DNA of 30,664 bases from JAFAVN01 sp036378375. GTDB lineage: Bacteria; Verrucomicrobiota; Verrucomicrobiia; Chthoniobacterales; JAFAMB01. Positions 1 to 7,323 of the stretch are shown here, piece by piece. The stretch lies in assembly GCA_036378375.1 (NCBI GenBank), contig DASUWQ010000052.1, forward strand, positions 1-30,664, written 5' to 3'. The notes beneath the pieces are model-generated. The model was not told where the DNA came from. It was given only the letters and a program-made list of their open reading frames with translations, and searched no databases. The stretch's first letter is position 1; each line of letters starts with the position of its first letter. The translations under genes were made by a program, and so were the position numbers.

Positions 1-138
1 CTTTATGTCGCTGCGGACGCGGATGAGTACGCGCTGAAGGACGGCATCTTGGCTGACGTGGCTCCGACGCTGTTGGAAATGCTCGGATTGTCACAACCCA
101 AAGCGATGACCGGCCATAGTTTGTTGCAGAAGAAATAG
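1..138 (+). CDS. gpmI: 2,3-bisphosphoglycerate-independent phosphoglycerate mutase, C-terminal end (partial)
   Basis: The frame is open from the first base and ends at tag 136-138, giving the last 45 residues of a protein. The stretch GILADVAPTLLEMLG followed by MTGHSLL is the typical C-terminal block of the cofactor-independent phosphoglycerate mutase, the manganese-dependent enzyme that interconverts 3- and 2-phosphoglycerate in glycolysis and gluconeogenesis in the cytoplasm. The catalytic serine and metal ligands lie outside the window and cannot be checked. A REP-like repeat pair starts about 30 bp after the stop, so this gene probably ends its transcript here. Other alkaline-phosphatase superfamily members could share the block, but the MTG-SLL ending favours GpmI. 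Confidence 0.85.
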   Translation, partial: LYVAADADEYALKDGILADVAPTLLEMLGLSQPKAMTGHSLLQKK

Positions 139-170
139 TCGATTGAGTCGTAAGAGCTTAATCGTCGCCG

Positions 171-470
171 AACCGGAGGGGCGTCGCATTCCGCGTTGTT
201 TGCTCGCACGCGTTTCGCCGCCGGGTCCTCGTTGTAGGTATGACGTATAGAAAGACGCGACGCCTCGGAGTGAGGTAAGGTTAGCCGTTTTGGTGTTGAA
301 GGCGAAAATGCACGCCTTCCGTCCAGAATTGCTAGCGCATTGAAAGGCGACAAGCACCTGAACCGCGGACACACCAGGGCGTCGCGCCTTTCCATACGTC
401 ATACCTGCGCCAATTTTTCAGGCGTCGATTAGCGCTTAAGCAGGTCGAGCCGAATGCAACGCCCCTCCGT
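171..470. repeat. Inverted pair of REP-like units (GGGGCGTCGC family)
   Basis: A forward unit at 171-268 begins with cggaggggcgtcgcattccg and ends in agacgcgacgcct. A reverse unit at 374-470 begins ccagggcgtcgcg and ends aatgcaacgcccctccg. The ends of each unit are complementary (ggggcgtcgc with gcgacgcc), so each can fold alone, and the two face each other with about 105 bp between. The inner segments at 236-268 and 374-407 (around ggtatgacgtat) are near-perfect inverse copies. The same family surrounds the RAYT transposase at 26155-27115. A further half-site, gagagacgcgacgcc, lies near 495-510. No gene is seen in 139-544. Confidence 0.75.
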
Positions 471-544
471 CCTGGGTGATGCCACCTCGTTTTGAGAGAC
501 GCGACGCCTTGGGACGTGTGCCCTCAGCGATTTGCCGTACCATC

Positions 545-1348
545 CTAACTCACCGGCCTCGCTGCGAAAATCAACCACCCGCCGAACCCAAGCAGGGCGA
601 TCCCTGATACTTGCGATAGATGCCAGCTCTTTGGCGCAATCCGTTCAGACAATGCAAAGACCGCCAGCACCGTGATCCACAACAGATTCATCACGCCAAC
701 CGCGAAAAGCAGTAGCATCAGAAGCCAGCAGCAAACCGTGCAGAACAGGCCATGCTTCCATCCCATAAGAAAAGCTCCGCCTCGTCCTTCTCGCCAGTCG
801 GTCATGAGAAAGTTTAAGGGTGAACGGCAATGAGCGAGACAAACTTTCTTTAGCGGGGAGAACTGGAAAGCGCCTGCTCCCAGGAAGATCACGCCCCCGA
901 CTATCGAACTGGCTGCCGTCATCTGAGGCGATAACAGCGCGAAGCCGTGCAAGACCCATTGGGCCAACGCTGCGATCAAACTGAAGAGCGTCCAGACCGC
1001 AAAGTATCCTGCAACGAAGAATGCCGTTGAAACGTACGGATGATTACGCTCGCGGCGAGACCGGGCCACGTTGGAAAAGAGCAGAACCAGTGGCGTTACC
1101 GCGGGCAGCATCATTGCCACCATCATTTCCGTCCACATTAGGAACAATGGCGCCAAAGTCTGGGGTGACCAGGACGCCAGGTCGGCGCCACCGATCACAA
1201 CGGCCGCGCATTGGCAGACTCCCGTAGCAGCGAATCGTTCTACTTCGTGGGCCAGATACAACCAGGCTACGGCAGCGATGCCGGCGAGCGCACAACCCAC
1301 CACCAAGCGATCCCTTTGTGCTACAGCCTGGATCGTCCTTTCCAGCAT
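545..1348 (-). CDS. DUF2182 integral membrane protein, putative metal-binding
   Basis: The 267-residue protein has about six hydrophobic segments (roughly 15-33, 66-92, 105-133, 143-163, 197-235 and 247-264). Family landmarks are W72-TEMMVAMMLPAVTP and the cysteine-bearing QFSPLKKVCLAHCRSP block at 162-177. These match the DUF2182 family (COG5486, described as predicted metal-binding membrane proteins) of unknown biochemical role. The cysteine pair C170/C174, C203 and C206-C207 are candidate ligands. The gene lies about 100 bp downstream of the DUF1326 gene on the same strand, a pairing found in many bacteria, which suggests a joint function. The start is ATG at 1348 without an obvious Shine-Dalgarno. 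Family assignment is firm from the motifs; function is unknown. Confidence 0.85.
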   Translation of the reverse strand: MLERTIQAVAQRDRLVVGCALAGIAAVAWLYLAHEVERFAATGVCQCAAVVIGGADLASWSPQTLAPLFLMWTEMMVAMMLPAVTPLVLLFSNVARSRRERNHPYVSTAFFVAGYFAVWTLFSLIAALAQWVLHGFALLSPQMTAASSIVGGVIFLGAGAFQFSPLKKVCLAHCRSPLNFLMTDWREGRGGAFLMGWKHGLFCTVCCWLLMLLLFAVGVMNLLWITVLAVFALSERIAPKSWHLSQVSGIALLGFGGWLIFAARPVS

Positions 1349-1412
1349 AACGACAGTGTCAAATCGACGATGAAGACGGAGAATTCAGAAAGGTCTATTA
1401 ACCGTAGCTACG

Positions 1413-1447
1413 GTCTTTCTTCGTGCTCTTTGTGTCTTTGTGGTGAA
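1413..1447. repeat. Copy of the accacagagacacagag repeat (reverse orientation)
   Basis: The sequence ctctttgtgtctttgtggtgaat is the inverted form of the accacagagacacagagg repeat that also ends the elements at 10584-10764 and 23558-23940. It lies in the 100-bp gap between the DUF1326 and DUF2182 genes, abutting the stop codon of the former. A single unpaired arm is visible here. Confidence 0.6.
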
Positions 1448-1450
1448 TTC

Positions 1451-2071
1451 TTAGTTGTGGTAGTGGACCTCGGTCACGAACCCGGCCTTGTTTGAGTACT
1501 GGAAATCGATACTGCCGCTAGAGACTCGGACATCGCGTGCCGAAACAACTTCCGCCCCTTTAAAGATAAACCCAGTAGCATGTTCAATACGAACGAACTC
1601 CGGATCACCAGTGACCGGATTCTTGACCGGCTCTAGACCAATTGAGATCTGGTCGCCGACTCGAGCCGTGCTGTTTCGGCCATCCAAATGGACTTCAAAA
1701 GGAACAAAGCAGGTCGGTTGAACCGTCGCGAATGTGGTCGCCAGGATCTCGAACGGTAGCCCGCCGAGCTTTCCGAAGCCGATGTTCTCAAGCGCTTCCC
1801 GCTGCTCTTGATTAGCGCGTTCGTCGATAAAGAGCGTGACCGTGCCACCACCCAAGTGGATCGCCCCCGGCCAATGCGCAGCGAACCCCAGACCGAGACC
1901 ATCAAGGGATACGTTGCCGCAGCGACCAGTTTTAATTAGCCATGCCCCTGTGCCTTCACAAAAGCCGGGTGTCGGCGGAGCGGCGAACTCGCACGGACAT
2001 CCGTAATCGCAATTACAAGCCTGGAGATAATCTGCGTCGAAAACCCAGGACAACGGAGCTGAAGATGACAT
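1451..2071 (-). CDS. DUF1326 domain-containing protein
   Basis: The 206-residue soluble protein has the DUF1326 (COG5588) hallmark near its N-terminus: C19-x-C21-x3-C25-x-C27 in the context QACNCDYGCPCEF. This cysteine cluster suggests metal or iron-sulfur binding, but the family has no established reaction. No signal peptide or membrane segment is visible. The start is ATG at 2069-2071, which places the cysteine cluster at the distance usual for the family. It precedes the DUF2182 membrane protein on the same strand; the two often occur together, so a soluble metal-binding partner of the membrane protein is a reasonable inference. The end of the gene touches a repeat arm at 1413-1447. Confidence 0.85.
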   Translation of the reverse strand: MSSSAPLSWVFDADYLQACNCDYGCPCEFAAPPTPGFCEGTGAWLIKTGRCGNVSLDGLGLGFAAHWPGAIHLGGGTVTLFIDERANQEQREALENIGFGKLGGLPFEILATTFATVQPTCFVPFEVHLDGRNSTARVGDQISIGLEPVKNPVTGDPEFVRIEHATGFIFKGAEVVSARDVRVSSGSIDFQYSNKAGFVTEVHYHN

Positions 2072-2144
2072 AGTTGGGTCTCTTGAAAGAGGACTACGCT
2101 ACACAACAACTCAATCAGCCACAGTCAATTACAAATGCGGTCCG

Positions 2145-2588
2145 TTAAAATTCATGAAAAACCTTAACGTTGAGTATCCAACCTTTCTCGAACGTCAGCT
2201 GGTCATAATCGGCGTGCCTTGTACAAGAGTCCGCCCGCAGATACGGACTCGGAGTTCCCGCCTCGATGTAAAACCGACCGCCGGCGTGCTGTACAACTCG
2301 AAAAGCTAAGGACTGTCCGTTTTTGACGAAAGGCCAGCGGGCGACGGGGTTAACCGCGTAGCCTGGAGACTCGGGGTAGATTATGAGTTCGCCCTGCGAC
2401 TTCGCGGTATGTCCTGTGGTTACCACTAGGATTCGGATTTCCGCGCCGTGCGGGAGCGCTGCAGTTGACTCGAAACCCTTGCTTGAAGGTGTCCAACTGG
2501 TAATGCTAGGCTTAAAGGTTTGTCCCGATAAGCGTTGAATACTGACTGTTATAAACAACAACAGTAGCACGTGCTTGGCGATTGACAT
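2145..2588 (-). CDS. Small secreted protein, function unknown
   Basis: The 147-residue product starts with a typical signal peptide: MSIAKH, then a hydrophobic run LLLLFITVSI, then a likely cleavage site around LSG-QTF. The mature part is about 125 residues, rich in beta-forming residues and without cysteine pairs except one C near residue 122. An AAAGG stretch about 10 nt before the ATG could serve as ribosome binding site. I do not recognise the family. It is on the same strand as the DUF1326 gene, 73 bp upstream of it, so cotranscription is possible. A real gene is likely because of the signal peptide and the long open frame. Confidence 0.55.
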   Translation of the reverse strand: MSIAKHVLLLLFITVSIQRLSGQTFKPSITSWTPSSKGFESTAALPHGAEIRILVVTTGHTAKSQGELIIYPESPGYAVNPVARWPFVKNGQSLAFRVVQHAGGRFYIEAGTPSPYLRADSCTRHADYDQLTFEKGWILNVKVFHEF

Positions 2589-2707
2589 AGATGCGGGCCT
2601 TTAGAATGAGTCCTTAGCCTTCCGATTTCCAAGAGAATTTGGCAGCCGGAGATCACTTTCGCGTCAGCGCTCACGCCCGCAGAGTTTCTTAAAAAAATTA
2701 GCCTTAC

Positions 2708-2953
2708 CTACCCGGTTTGACTTTCTATTTCGCCGAAGGTCATCGACTTCAGTTCCACGCCGGTGATTTGGTCCATCTGGTCCGGACCAACAACCTCGAT
2801 TTGCCCAGCCTTCCTTTCGAAAACGAGTCGCCAGGAGGGGGTGACCCAAACGTGGTCGCGAGTTCTCACGTAGATCGAGTCACCTCCGACCAGGTGGATA
2901 GTGAATGGCTGCCATTCTCTGGCTCTTAGGAGCTCCCGAATTCGTTCGATCAT
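2708..2953 (-). CDS. Small conserved-type hypothetical protein
   Basis: The 81-residue product begins MIERIRELLRAREWQPFTI and continues with LVGGDSIYVRTRDHVWVTP. This layout (short amphipathic helix, then QPFTI-L-GG and a V-T-DHV-V-P strand) recalls small proteins common in Verrucomicrobiota and Planctomycetota with no assigned function; this is recognition from memory, not a search result. It has no signal peptide or membrane segment and is probably a small beta-barrel-like cytoplasmic protein. The start is ATG at 2951-2953. Transcription would run convergently away from the plus-strand cluster that begins at 3101, so the region 2954-3100 probably carries divergent promoters. Confidence 0.6.
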   Translation of the reverse strand: MIERIRELLRAREWQPFTIHLVGGDSIYVRTRDHVWVTPSWRLVFERKAGQIEVVGPDQMDQITGVELKSMTFGEIESQTG

Positions 2954-3100
2954 ACGATATGGCTACGCACAAACCGATACTTGGACAAGCGGGGCCTGCC
3001 CTTTCAGATTTTCGGAGTGAGCTGAGGATTTCCTCATTTGGCAGAGCCGTAGTTGCTCCGCTCCTTACGCGGGTTAACGTCTTAGCCAAAGCGAGAAGCA

Positions 3101-3469
3101 ATGCCACCGGCCCTTGAACCCGATTTTGAGCAAGCCGAGGCTATTTCCGTCGACGCCGGTCAACACGGTTCATTTACTCCGCAGCAGTCCGAATGGATCG
3201 AAGCATTCTACAAGAACGTCGAAGATCGAATGTTAAACATCTACGGTGGAGCTCGGCTAAGAGCATGGTCGATAAATAATCGGCAAGAGCTGGCCCAGTT
3301 CTGGCAAGAGCAAGCTGAGTGGTTTCATCAAATGCTAACGCGCATGCAAGAGGCGAGAAAGACCCTCAAAGGGTTTTGCGTGCCGGAACCCAGGGCTTTA
3401 CGCTCGCTAATCGAAACTCTCGACGAACTTGTGGCAGCTTGCCGAGGCGCGCATCAGCTCCTTTCCTAA
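3101..3469 (+). CDS. Hypothetical protein upstream of the glycoside hydrolase
   Basis: The 122-residue product is mostly helical by composition and carries many Trp, Gln and Glu residues (for example ELAQFWQEQAEWFHQM). There is no signal peptide or membrane segment. I do not recognise a family. It ends with taa at 3467-3469, only 10 bp before the ATG of the debranching-type enzyme at 3480, so the two are probably cotranscribed. The ATG at 3101 follows a weak purine stretch gcgagaag. A helper or regulatory role for the enzyme is speculation from spacing alone. Confidence 0.55.
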   Translation: MPPALEPDFEQAEAISVDAGQHGSFTPQQSEWIEAFYKNVEDRMLNIYGGARLRAWSINNRQELAQFWQEQAEWFHQMLTRMQEARKTLKGFCVPEPRALRSLIETLDELVAACRGAHQLLS

Positions 3470-3479
3470 GCAATGCCCT

Positions 3480-5636
3480 ATGTCTGATATCATCGAGCTC
3501 GGTAACGAGTTCTACATTCGCGCACGGTCTTCACTCGCCGATATCCAGACCCGAGTCTTGATGCGGGGCGATCTGTTTGGGGTCTTTGACCGATGCGGCG
3601 ATCTCCGCGCAATTGGTTCCGGTGGACATGGTCTTTTCTATAGCGAATCAAGGCACCTTTCGAGATCAGTGCTGCGATTGGCCTCGGGGTCGCTCTCGTT
3701 ACTGAGTTCAGCGGTCGCCCAAGATAATGCGCACTTGATCATCGATCTGACCAATCCTCAGCTCGAGCTTCCGGACGGTAGCATACTGGCGCGCCACACC
3801 GTCCAGCTTCAACGAACCAAGCTCTTGCACGAGAATCTTTGCGAAGAAGAGATCCGGGTCCGGAATTATGGACTCCTTACGGTCTCTCTTGAGTTGGTCT
3901 TAGAACTGGACGCGGATTTCGCCGATATATTTGAGATTCGTGGGTATCCGAGAGCGAAGCCAAGGCAATTGCTAAGTCCTGAGGCGAACGACTCTTCGCT
4001 TACGTTTTCCTACCGAGGTTTAGACAAAGTTCTACGGAAGACAGTCATCACCTCGAACCTAAGGCCAATCGCAGTCGACCCCTCGGACATGCGCTTCCTG
4101 ATCGAGCTCGAGCCTCAGGAAGAGAAGGTGTTTACGTTAACTGTCTCCTGCTTGGCAGACCCTGAACAGAGATTTGCCGTCAATACCGGTCATTCCCCGA
4201 AGATGCGGAGCGGAGAACCTCAGCCTGGTGGATGCGAAATCCAGACATCGAACCAGCATTTCAATGATTGGATCAACCGGTCCAAAGCTGATCTGGAGAT
4301 GATGATCACGCTGACCGCGGAAGGGTTATATCCGTATGCCGGCGTTCCTTGGTTTAGTACGGTGTTCGGACGAGATGGAATCATTACTGCTCTAGAGTAT
4401 CTCTGGATCAACCCCGAACTCGCCAAAGGCGTCCTGCGATACCTGGCATCGACTCAAGCCACCGAGCAGAAACCCGCGCAGGATGCGGAGCCCGGTAAAA
4501 TCCTTCATGAAACTCGGAAGAGCGAGCTAGCTCGGATCGGTGAAGTGCCCTTCGGCCGGTATTACGGAAGTGCGGATTCCACGCCGTTGTTTGTGTACTT
4601 AGCAGCCGCCTATTTCGAAAGAACCGGAGACCAGGAATTGATCCGGACGATATGGCCCAACCTCGAGCTGGCTTTGGCCTGGATTGACCGATTTGGAGAC
4701 CGGGACGGTGACGGCTTCGTCGAATATGGGCGCCGGTCGCAAGACGGATTGATCCATCAAGGATGGAAAGACTCCTCGGATTCAGTTTTTCACGCCGACG
4801 GCCAACCAGCTGAAGGGCCGATCGCCGTCTGTGAACTCCAAGCCTACGTGTATGCGGCGAAACGGGGTGCTGCTAGTTTGGCGAAAACCCTCGGCCACAG
4901 TGAAAAAGCCGAGACTCTACAACAGGAAGCCCAATCGCTTCGTCAACGATTCGAAGAGGCATTCTGGTGTGACGCCATTTCTTTTTACGCGTTAGCCTTA
5001 GATAAAAATAAACGCCAATGCCGCGTACGCAGCTCAAACGCCGGTCATTGTCTTTTCACCGGGATCGCACGACCAGAACGAGCACGGAAAGTGATCAGCG
5101 CCTTGTCCGACGAAGGCTTCTTTTCGGGTTGGGGCGTTCGCACGATTGCCGGCTCGGAAAAACGTTTTAACCCGATGTCGTATCATAACGGTTCCGTTTG
5201 GCCGCACGACAACGCGTTGATCGGATTTGGCTGTAGCCAGGCGCCTGAGAAGAACCTCGCTTGCCAGATTTTGTCCGGTCTATTCGAAGCCTCTATTTTT
5301 CTCGATCTCCATCGGATGCCGGAACTGTTTTGCGGTTTCAAGAAACAGGCGGGGATAGGACCGACCCTTTACCCGTCGGCCTGTTCACCGCAAGCCTGGG
5401 CAGCCGGAGCGGTGTTTCTGCTCTTACAAGCCTGCCTTGGCCTAACCATTCGGGCGTCTGAACCCGCCATCTATTTCTTCTATCCGCGGTTACCCGAATC
5501 GTTGCAGAAGGTTAGCATCCACGGACTCAGAGTCGGCCAAAGTTCGGTCGATCTCGAAATACAGAGGTCGGAAGGAGGCGTTACCGTTAATCCCGGGGAC
5601 GGAGCAGGTGGGCTCAAAATTGTGACGGTCACTTGA
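3480..5636 (+). CDS. Amylo-alpha-1,6-glucosidase / glycogen debranching-type glycoside hydrolase
   Basis: The 718-residue protein matches the bacterial amylo-alpha-1,6-glucosidase-like group (COG3408). An N-terminal beta-rich domain at about 8-210 (RGDLFGVFDRCGDLRAIG, GLFYSESRHLS) resembles the glycogen debranching N-terminal domain. It is followed by an (alpha/alpha)6 catalytic region at about 250-640, with PYAGVPWFSTVFGRD (D299) and GWKDSSDS (D431), both usual acidic positions of the family, and then NPMSYHNGSVWPHDN. The substrate is probably an oligosaccharide or glycogen branch; the family also includes trehalase- and mannosylglycerate-hydrolase-like enzymes, so specificity is open. No signal peptide is seen, so it is likely cytoplasmic. 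I chose the ATG at 3480 over an upstream in-frame GTG-type start because it gives MSDIIELGNEFYIRA, fitting the domain start, and avoids overlap with the preceding gene. Confidence 0.85.
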   Translation: MSDIIELGNEFYIRARSSLADIQTRVLMRGDLFGVFDRCGDLRAIGSGGHGLFYSESRHLSRSVLRLASGSLSLLSSAVAQDNAHLIIDLTNPQLELPDGSILARHTVQLQRTKLLHENLCEEEIRVRNYGLLTVSLELVLELDADFADIFEIRGYPRAKPRQLLSPEANDSSLTFSYRGLDKVLRKTVITSNLRPIAVDPSDMRFLIELEPQEEKVFTLTVSCLADPEQRFAVNTGHSPKMRSGEPQPGGCEIQTSNQHFNDWINRSKADLEMMITLTAEGLYPYAGVPWFSTVFGRDGIITALEYLWINPELAKGVLRYLASTQATEQKPAQDAEPGKILHETRKSELARIGEVPFGRYYGSADSTPLFVYLAAAYFERTGDQELIRTIWPNLELALAWIDRFGDRDGDGFVEYGRRSQDGLIHQGWKDSSDSVFHADGQPAEGPIAVCELQAYVYAAKRGAASLAKTLGHSEKAETLQQEAQSLRQRFEEAFWCDAISFYALALDKNKRQCRVRSSNAGHCLFTGIARPERARKVISALSDEGFFSGWGVRTIAGSEKRFNPMSYHNGSVWPHDNALIGFGCSQAPEKNLACQILSGLFEASIFLDLHRMPELFCGFKKQAGIGPTLYPSACSPQAWAAGAVFLLLQACLGLTIRASEPAIYFFYPRLPESLQKVSIHGLRVGQSSVDLEIQRSEGGVTVNPGDGAGGLKIVTVT

Positions 5637-5639
5637 GCG

Positions 5640-6023
5640 ATGGAACACCTAGGATCAAAACTTCAGGGAACTAAGCCGATGCGCACCGGACCCATGACTC
5701 TCAGCCAGTTCATCGACCTCATGAGGGCTAGACAGGACGTTTCCCACGGCTACTACCTGTACGCCGACGAAGATCTCGAACCACCCAGTCGCACCGATAC
5801 ACAGGTCTACCTCGACAAAGGGCCAACCTTCGACGCCGACAACAACGAAGTCCCGCCGGACGCAATCAAGGGCACGACATTGGCCTCCTTCTGCTCGGTC
5901 GAATTGATTGAAGACGTGATCACGAATGCGATCATGCAGAAACCTTCGGTTACGAATGCAGAGATCGTATTGGCCTTCGACTACTACATGGAAAACGACA
6001 ATTTCATGGAAATAGGCGGATAG
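5640..6023 (+). CDS. Small acidic hypothetical protein, DUF7716-like
   Basis: The 127-residue acidic product starts 3 bp after the stop of the glycoside hydrolase gene, so it is the third cistron of the run. The segment MTLSQFIDLMRARQDV, then YLDKGPTFDADNNEVP and a C-terminal AFDYYMENDNFMEI, resembles small DUF7716-type proteins as I remember them; I could not verify this. A second start at 5679 (MRTGPMTL) has agggaac upstream at a good distance and would give 114 residues, closer to the family start. No signal peptide or membrane helix. Function unknown; some relatives are found among immunity-like small proteins, which is not enough to assign a role. Confidence 0.6.
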   Translation: MEHLGSKLQGTKPMRTGPMTLSQFIDLMRARQDVSHGYYLYADEDLEPPSRTDTQVYLDKGPTFDADNNEVPPDAIKGTTLASFCSVELIEDVITNAIMQKPSVTNAEIVLAFDYYMENDNFMEIGG

Positions 6024-6037
6024 ACAGGTGGGTACCA

Positions 6038-6065
6038 ATTCGAACGATGAATAACGCCTCTAAAG
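6038..6065 (-). other. Partial, decayed copy of the tRNA-Gln 3' half
   Basis: Compared with the tRNA-Gln gene at 6574-6647, 26 of 28 positions are identical (6038-6065 against 6590-6617). The stretch covers part of the T arm, the variable loop and the anticodon stem-loop. The acceptor end looks shortened: ggtacc directly precedes attcgaac, where the true gene has ggctaccgcgcatgg. The 5' half is absent. It lies downstream of the tRNA 3' end and in the same orientation, as an attachment-site duplicate or a tandem-duplication relic would. It cannot fold as a tRNA. Confidence 0.7.
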
Positions 6066-6159
6066 AACCTTATCTTCTAGCGGTCGACGCCCTTCAAAAT
6101 TCCAACATTTTCAAGCACATGCGCCGGAAAATTGACACAAAAGTGCTACATTCGTCGTC

Positions 6160-6429
6160 ATGCCCGAAAACGTCTACGCTGTCCGGGTGGAAACGGGAGA
6201 AGCGGGCGAGACCCACAGCTATCTTGTTGGTATCGAATGCGGCCTTCATCAACTTACTAAAAGCGACTCAGCGCAGAAGTTCGCACAAGAGGCCTTTCTA
6301 GCCAGGTACTCCACAGAGCGGCAGATCACGATTTACATTCCGGAGCTGTACAAGAAAGATGTTCTCCCGGATCTGCCTAAGGTAAACGAGGGCTGTGATT
6401 GTTGGACCATGGAACTTTCGCCTACTTAG
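6160..6429 (+). CDS. Hypothetical protein between the tRNA and its partial copy
   Basis: The 89-residue product (MPENVYAVRVETGEAGET, later RQITIYIPELYKKDVLPDLP) has no signal peptide, membrane segment or recognised motif. One cysteine lies in ECGLHQL and two in EGCDCW. It is the only convincing ORF in the 500 bp between the tRNA-Gln gene and its 3'-half duplicate. If that interval is a remnant of an inserted element, this would be its cargo. An overlapping frame from 6047 is judged spurious because it starts inside the tRNA fragment. Confidence is moderate. Confidence 0.45.
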   Translation: MPENVYAVRVETGEAGETHSYLVGIECGLHQLTKSDSAQKFAQEAFLARYSTERQITIYIPELYKKDVLPDLPKVNEGCDCWTMELSPT

Positions 6430-6573
6430 TGGGGTTCCAATTTCGGCGGTTTTTCAGAAAGCTAATGCTAATGGTCGGAAACAGCCAGCCCGTTCGACGT
6501 GCCTTAGGCTTGCTCAGGGCATTCGACCCGCCTCTTAGGAGAATGTAGCGGCCGCACTCGGTTTCCGTCGAAT

Positions 6574-6647
6574 TGGCTACCGCGCATGGATTCGAACCAT
6601 GAATAACGCCTCCAAAGGGCGCTGTGTTACCGTTACACCACGCGGTA
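6574..6647 (-). tRNA. tRNA-Gln (anticodon UUG), CCA encoded
   Basis: Read on the minus strand, a full cloverleaf of 74 nt is visible. The acceptor stem is TACCGCG/CGCGGTA with discriminator G and encoded CCA, and the D stem is GTGT/ACAC. The anticodon stem GCGCC/GGCGT closes the loop CTTTGGA with anticodon TTG (positions 34-36). The T arm is CATGG-TTCGAAT-CCATG. UUG reads the glutamine codon CAA (and CAG by wobble). A weak promoter-like pair, TTGCGC and TAAGTA with 16 nt between, lies about 10-40 nt upstream on the minus strand. A decayed copy of the 3' half lies at 6038-6065. Confidence 0.95.
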
Positions 6648-7323
6648 ATGCGAGGACGAAATACTTAAGGCAAAATCCGGGCTGCGCAAGGGCAATATTG
6701 ATGCCGGCAAACCAAGAAAAGGCTTCGACGCAAAACCAAAAATCTGGGTACAGGAGGGCCAGACCAAGCGAACCTCTCGCGGTGGGTCGGGGTGTCCGGA
6801 GACAGGCTCCATTTATGGATATCAGGAGGGGCGCTAGGCCGCTCGGAGACGGAGCCCAAAATGAAAGAGCTTCATCAGGCAGTCAGATACCGCACGACTG
6901 ATCGGTGTCGTTCGGCGGTGATCCGCTCAACTGAAATGTTTCCGTTCTTTAACGGCTGGACGCTAGCTAGCAGTAGCCCTGTCACCCGCTAGCTCAAGTA
7001 GACCAGTCGCGGCGATAACGTAAGCCAACAGCGCAAGCTTTATCATACACTCTCTTATAGGTGTTCGATATTTCAGTCACCCAACATCAAGATTACGATT
7101 GCGTAATAACTTGACTAGTTTGAGCGCTTACGGGCTCGCGCGCTTGCATTGGCGACAGCTAAGGGGAGGCTAAAAAGGGTGAAACAGCCAAGCTCGCCTT
7201 AGTTTCCCGGCCTATGATCCGGAGGGCTGAAACGGCCATAGTACGGAAGCTGAAGAAGTTAGGAGAGTTCCTAGTTAGTTCCAGTTAACTATAGCCGGAT
7301 TGGAAATTTCTCCTGGCGGAGAC
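6648..7323. other. Gene-poor interval
   Basis: I see no convincing coding region or RNA gene in these 676 bp. Short open frames on both strands lack plausible composition. The first 70 bp should contain the promoter of the minus-strand tRNA. A stretch near 7150-7195 with ctaagggg and a later cgccttag can form an imperfect hairpin, but nothing identifies it as a known RNA or terminator. Confidence 0.4.

Noticed and set aside
6047..6301. Open frame beginning MNNASKEP, and a similar one at 6599 (MNNASKGRC)
   Set aside because: Both start inside the tRNA-Gln gene or its copy; the shared residues come from tRNA sequence read on the opposite strand.
7150..7195. Possible riboswitch or small RNA in the gene-poor interval
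   Set aside because: Only an imperfect hairpin is visible; no conserved riboswitch core and no suitably placed downstream gene.
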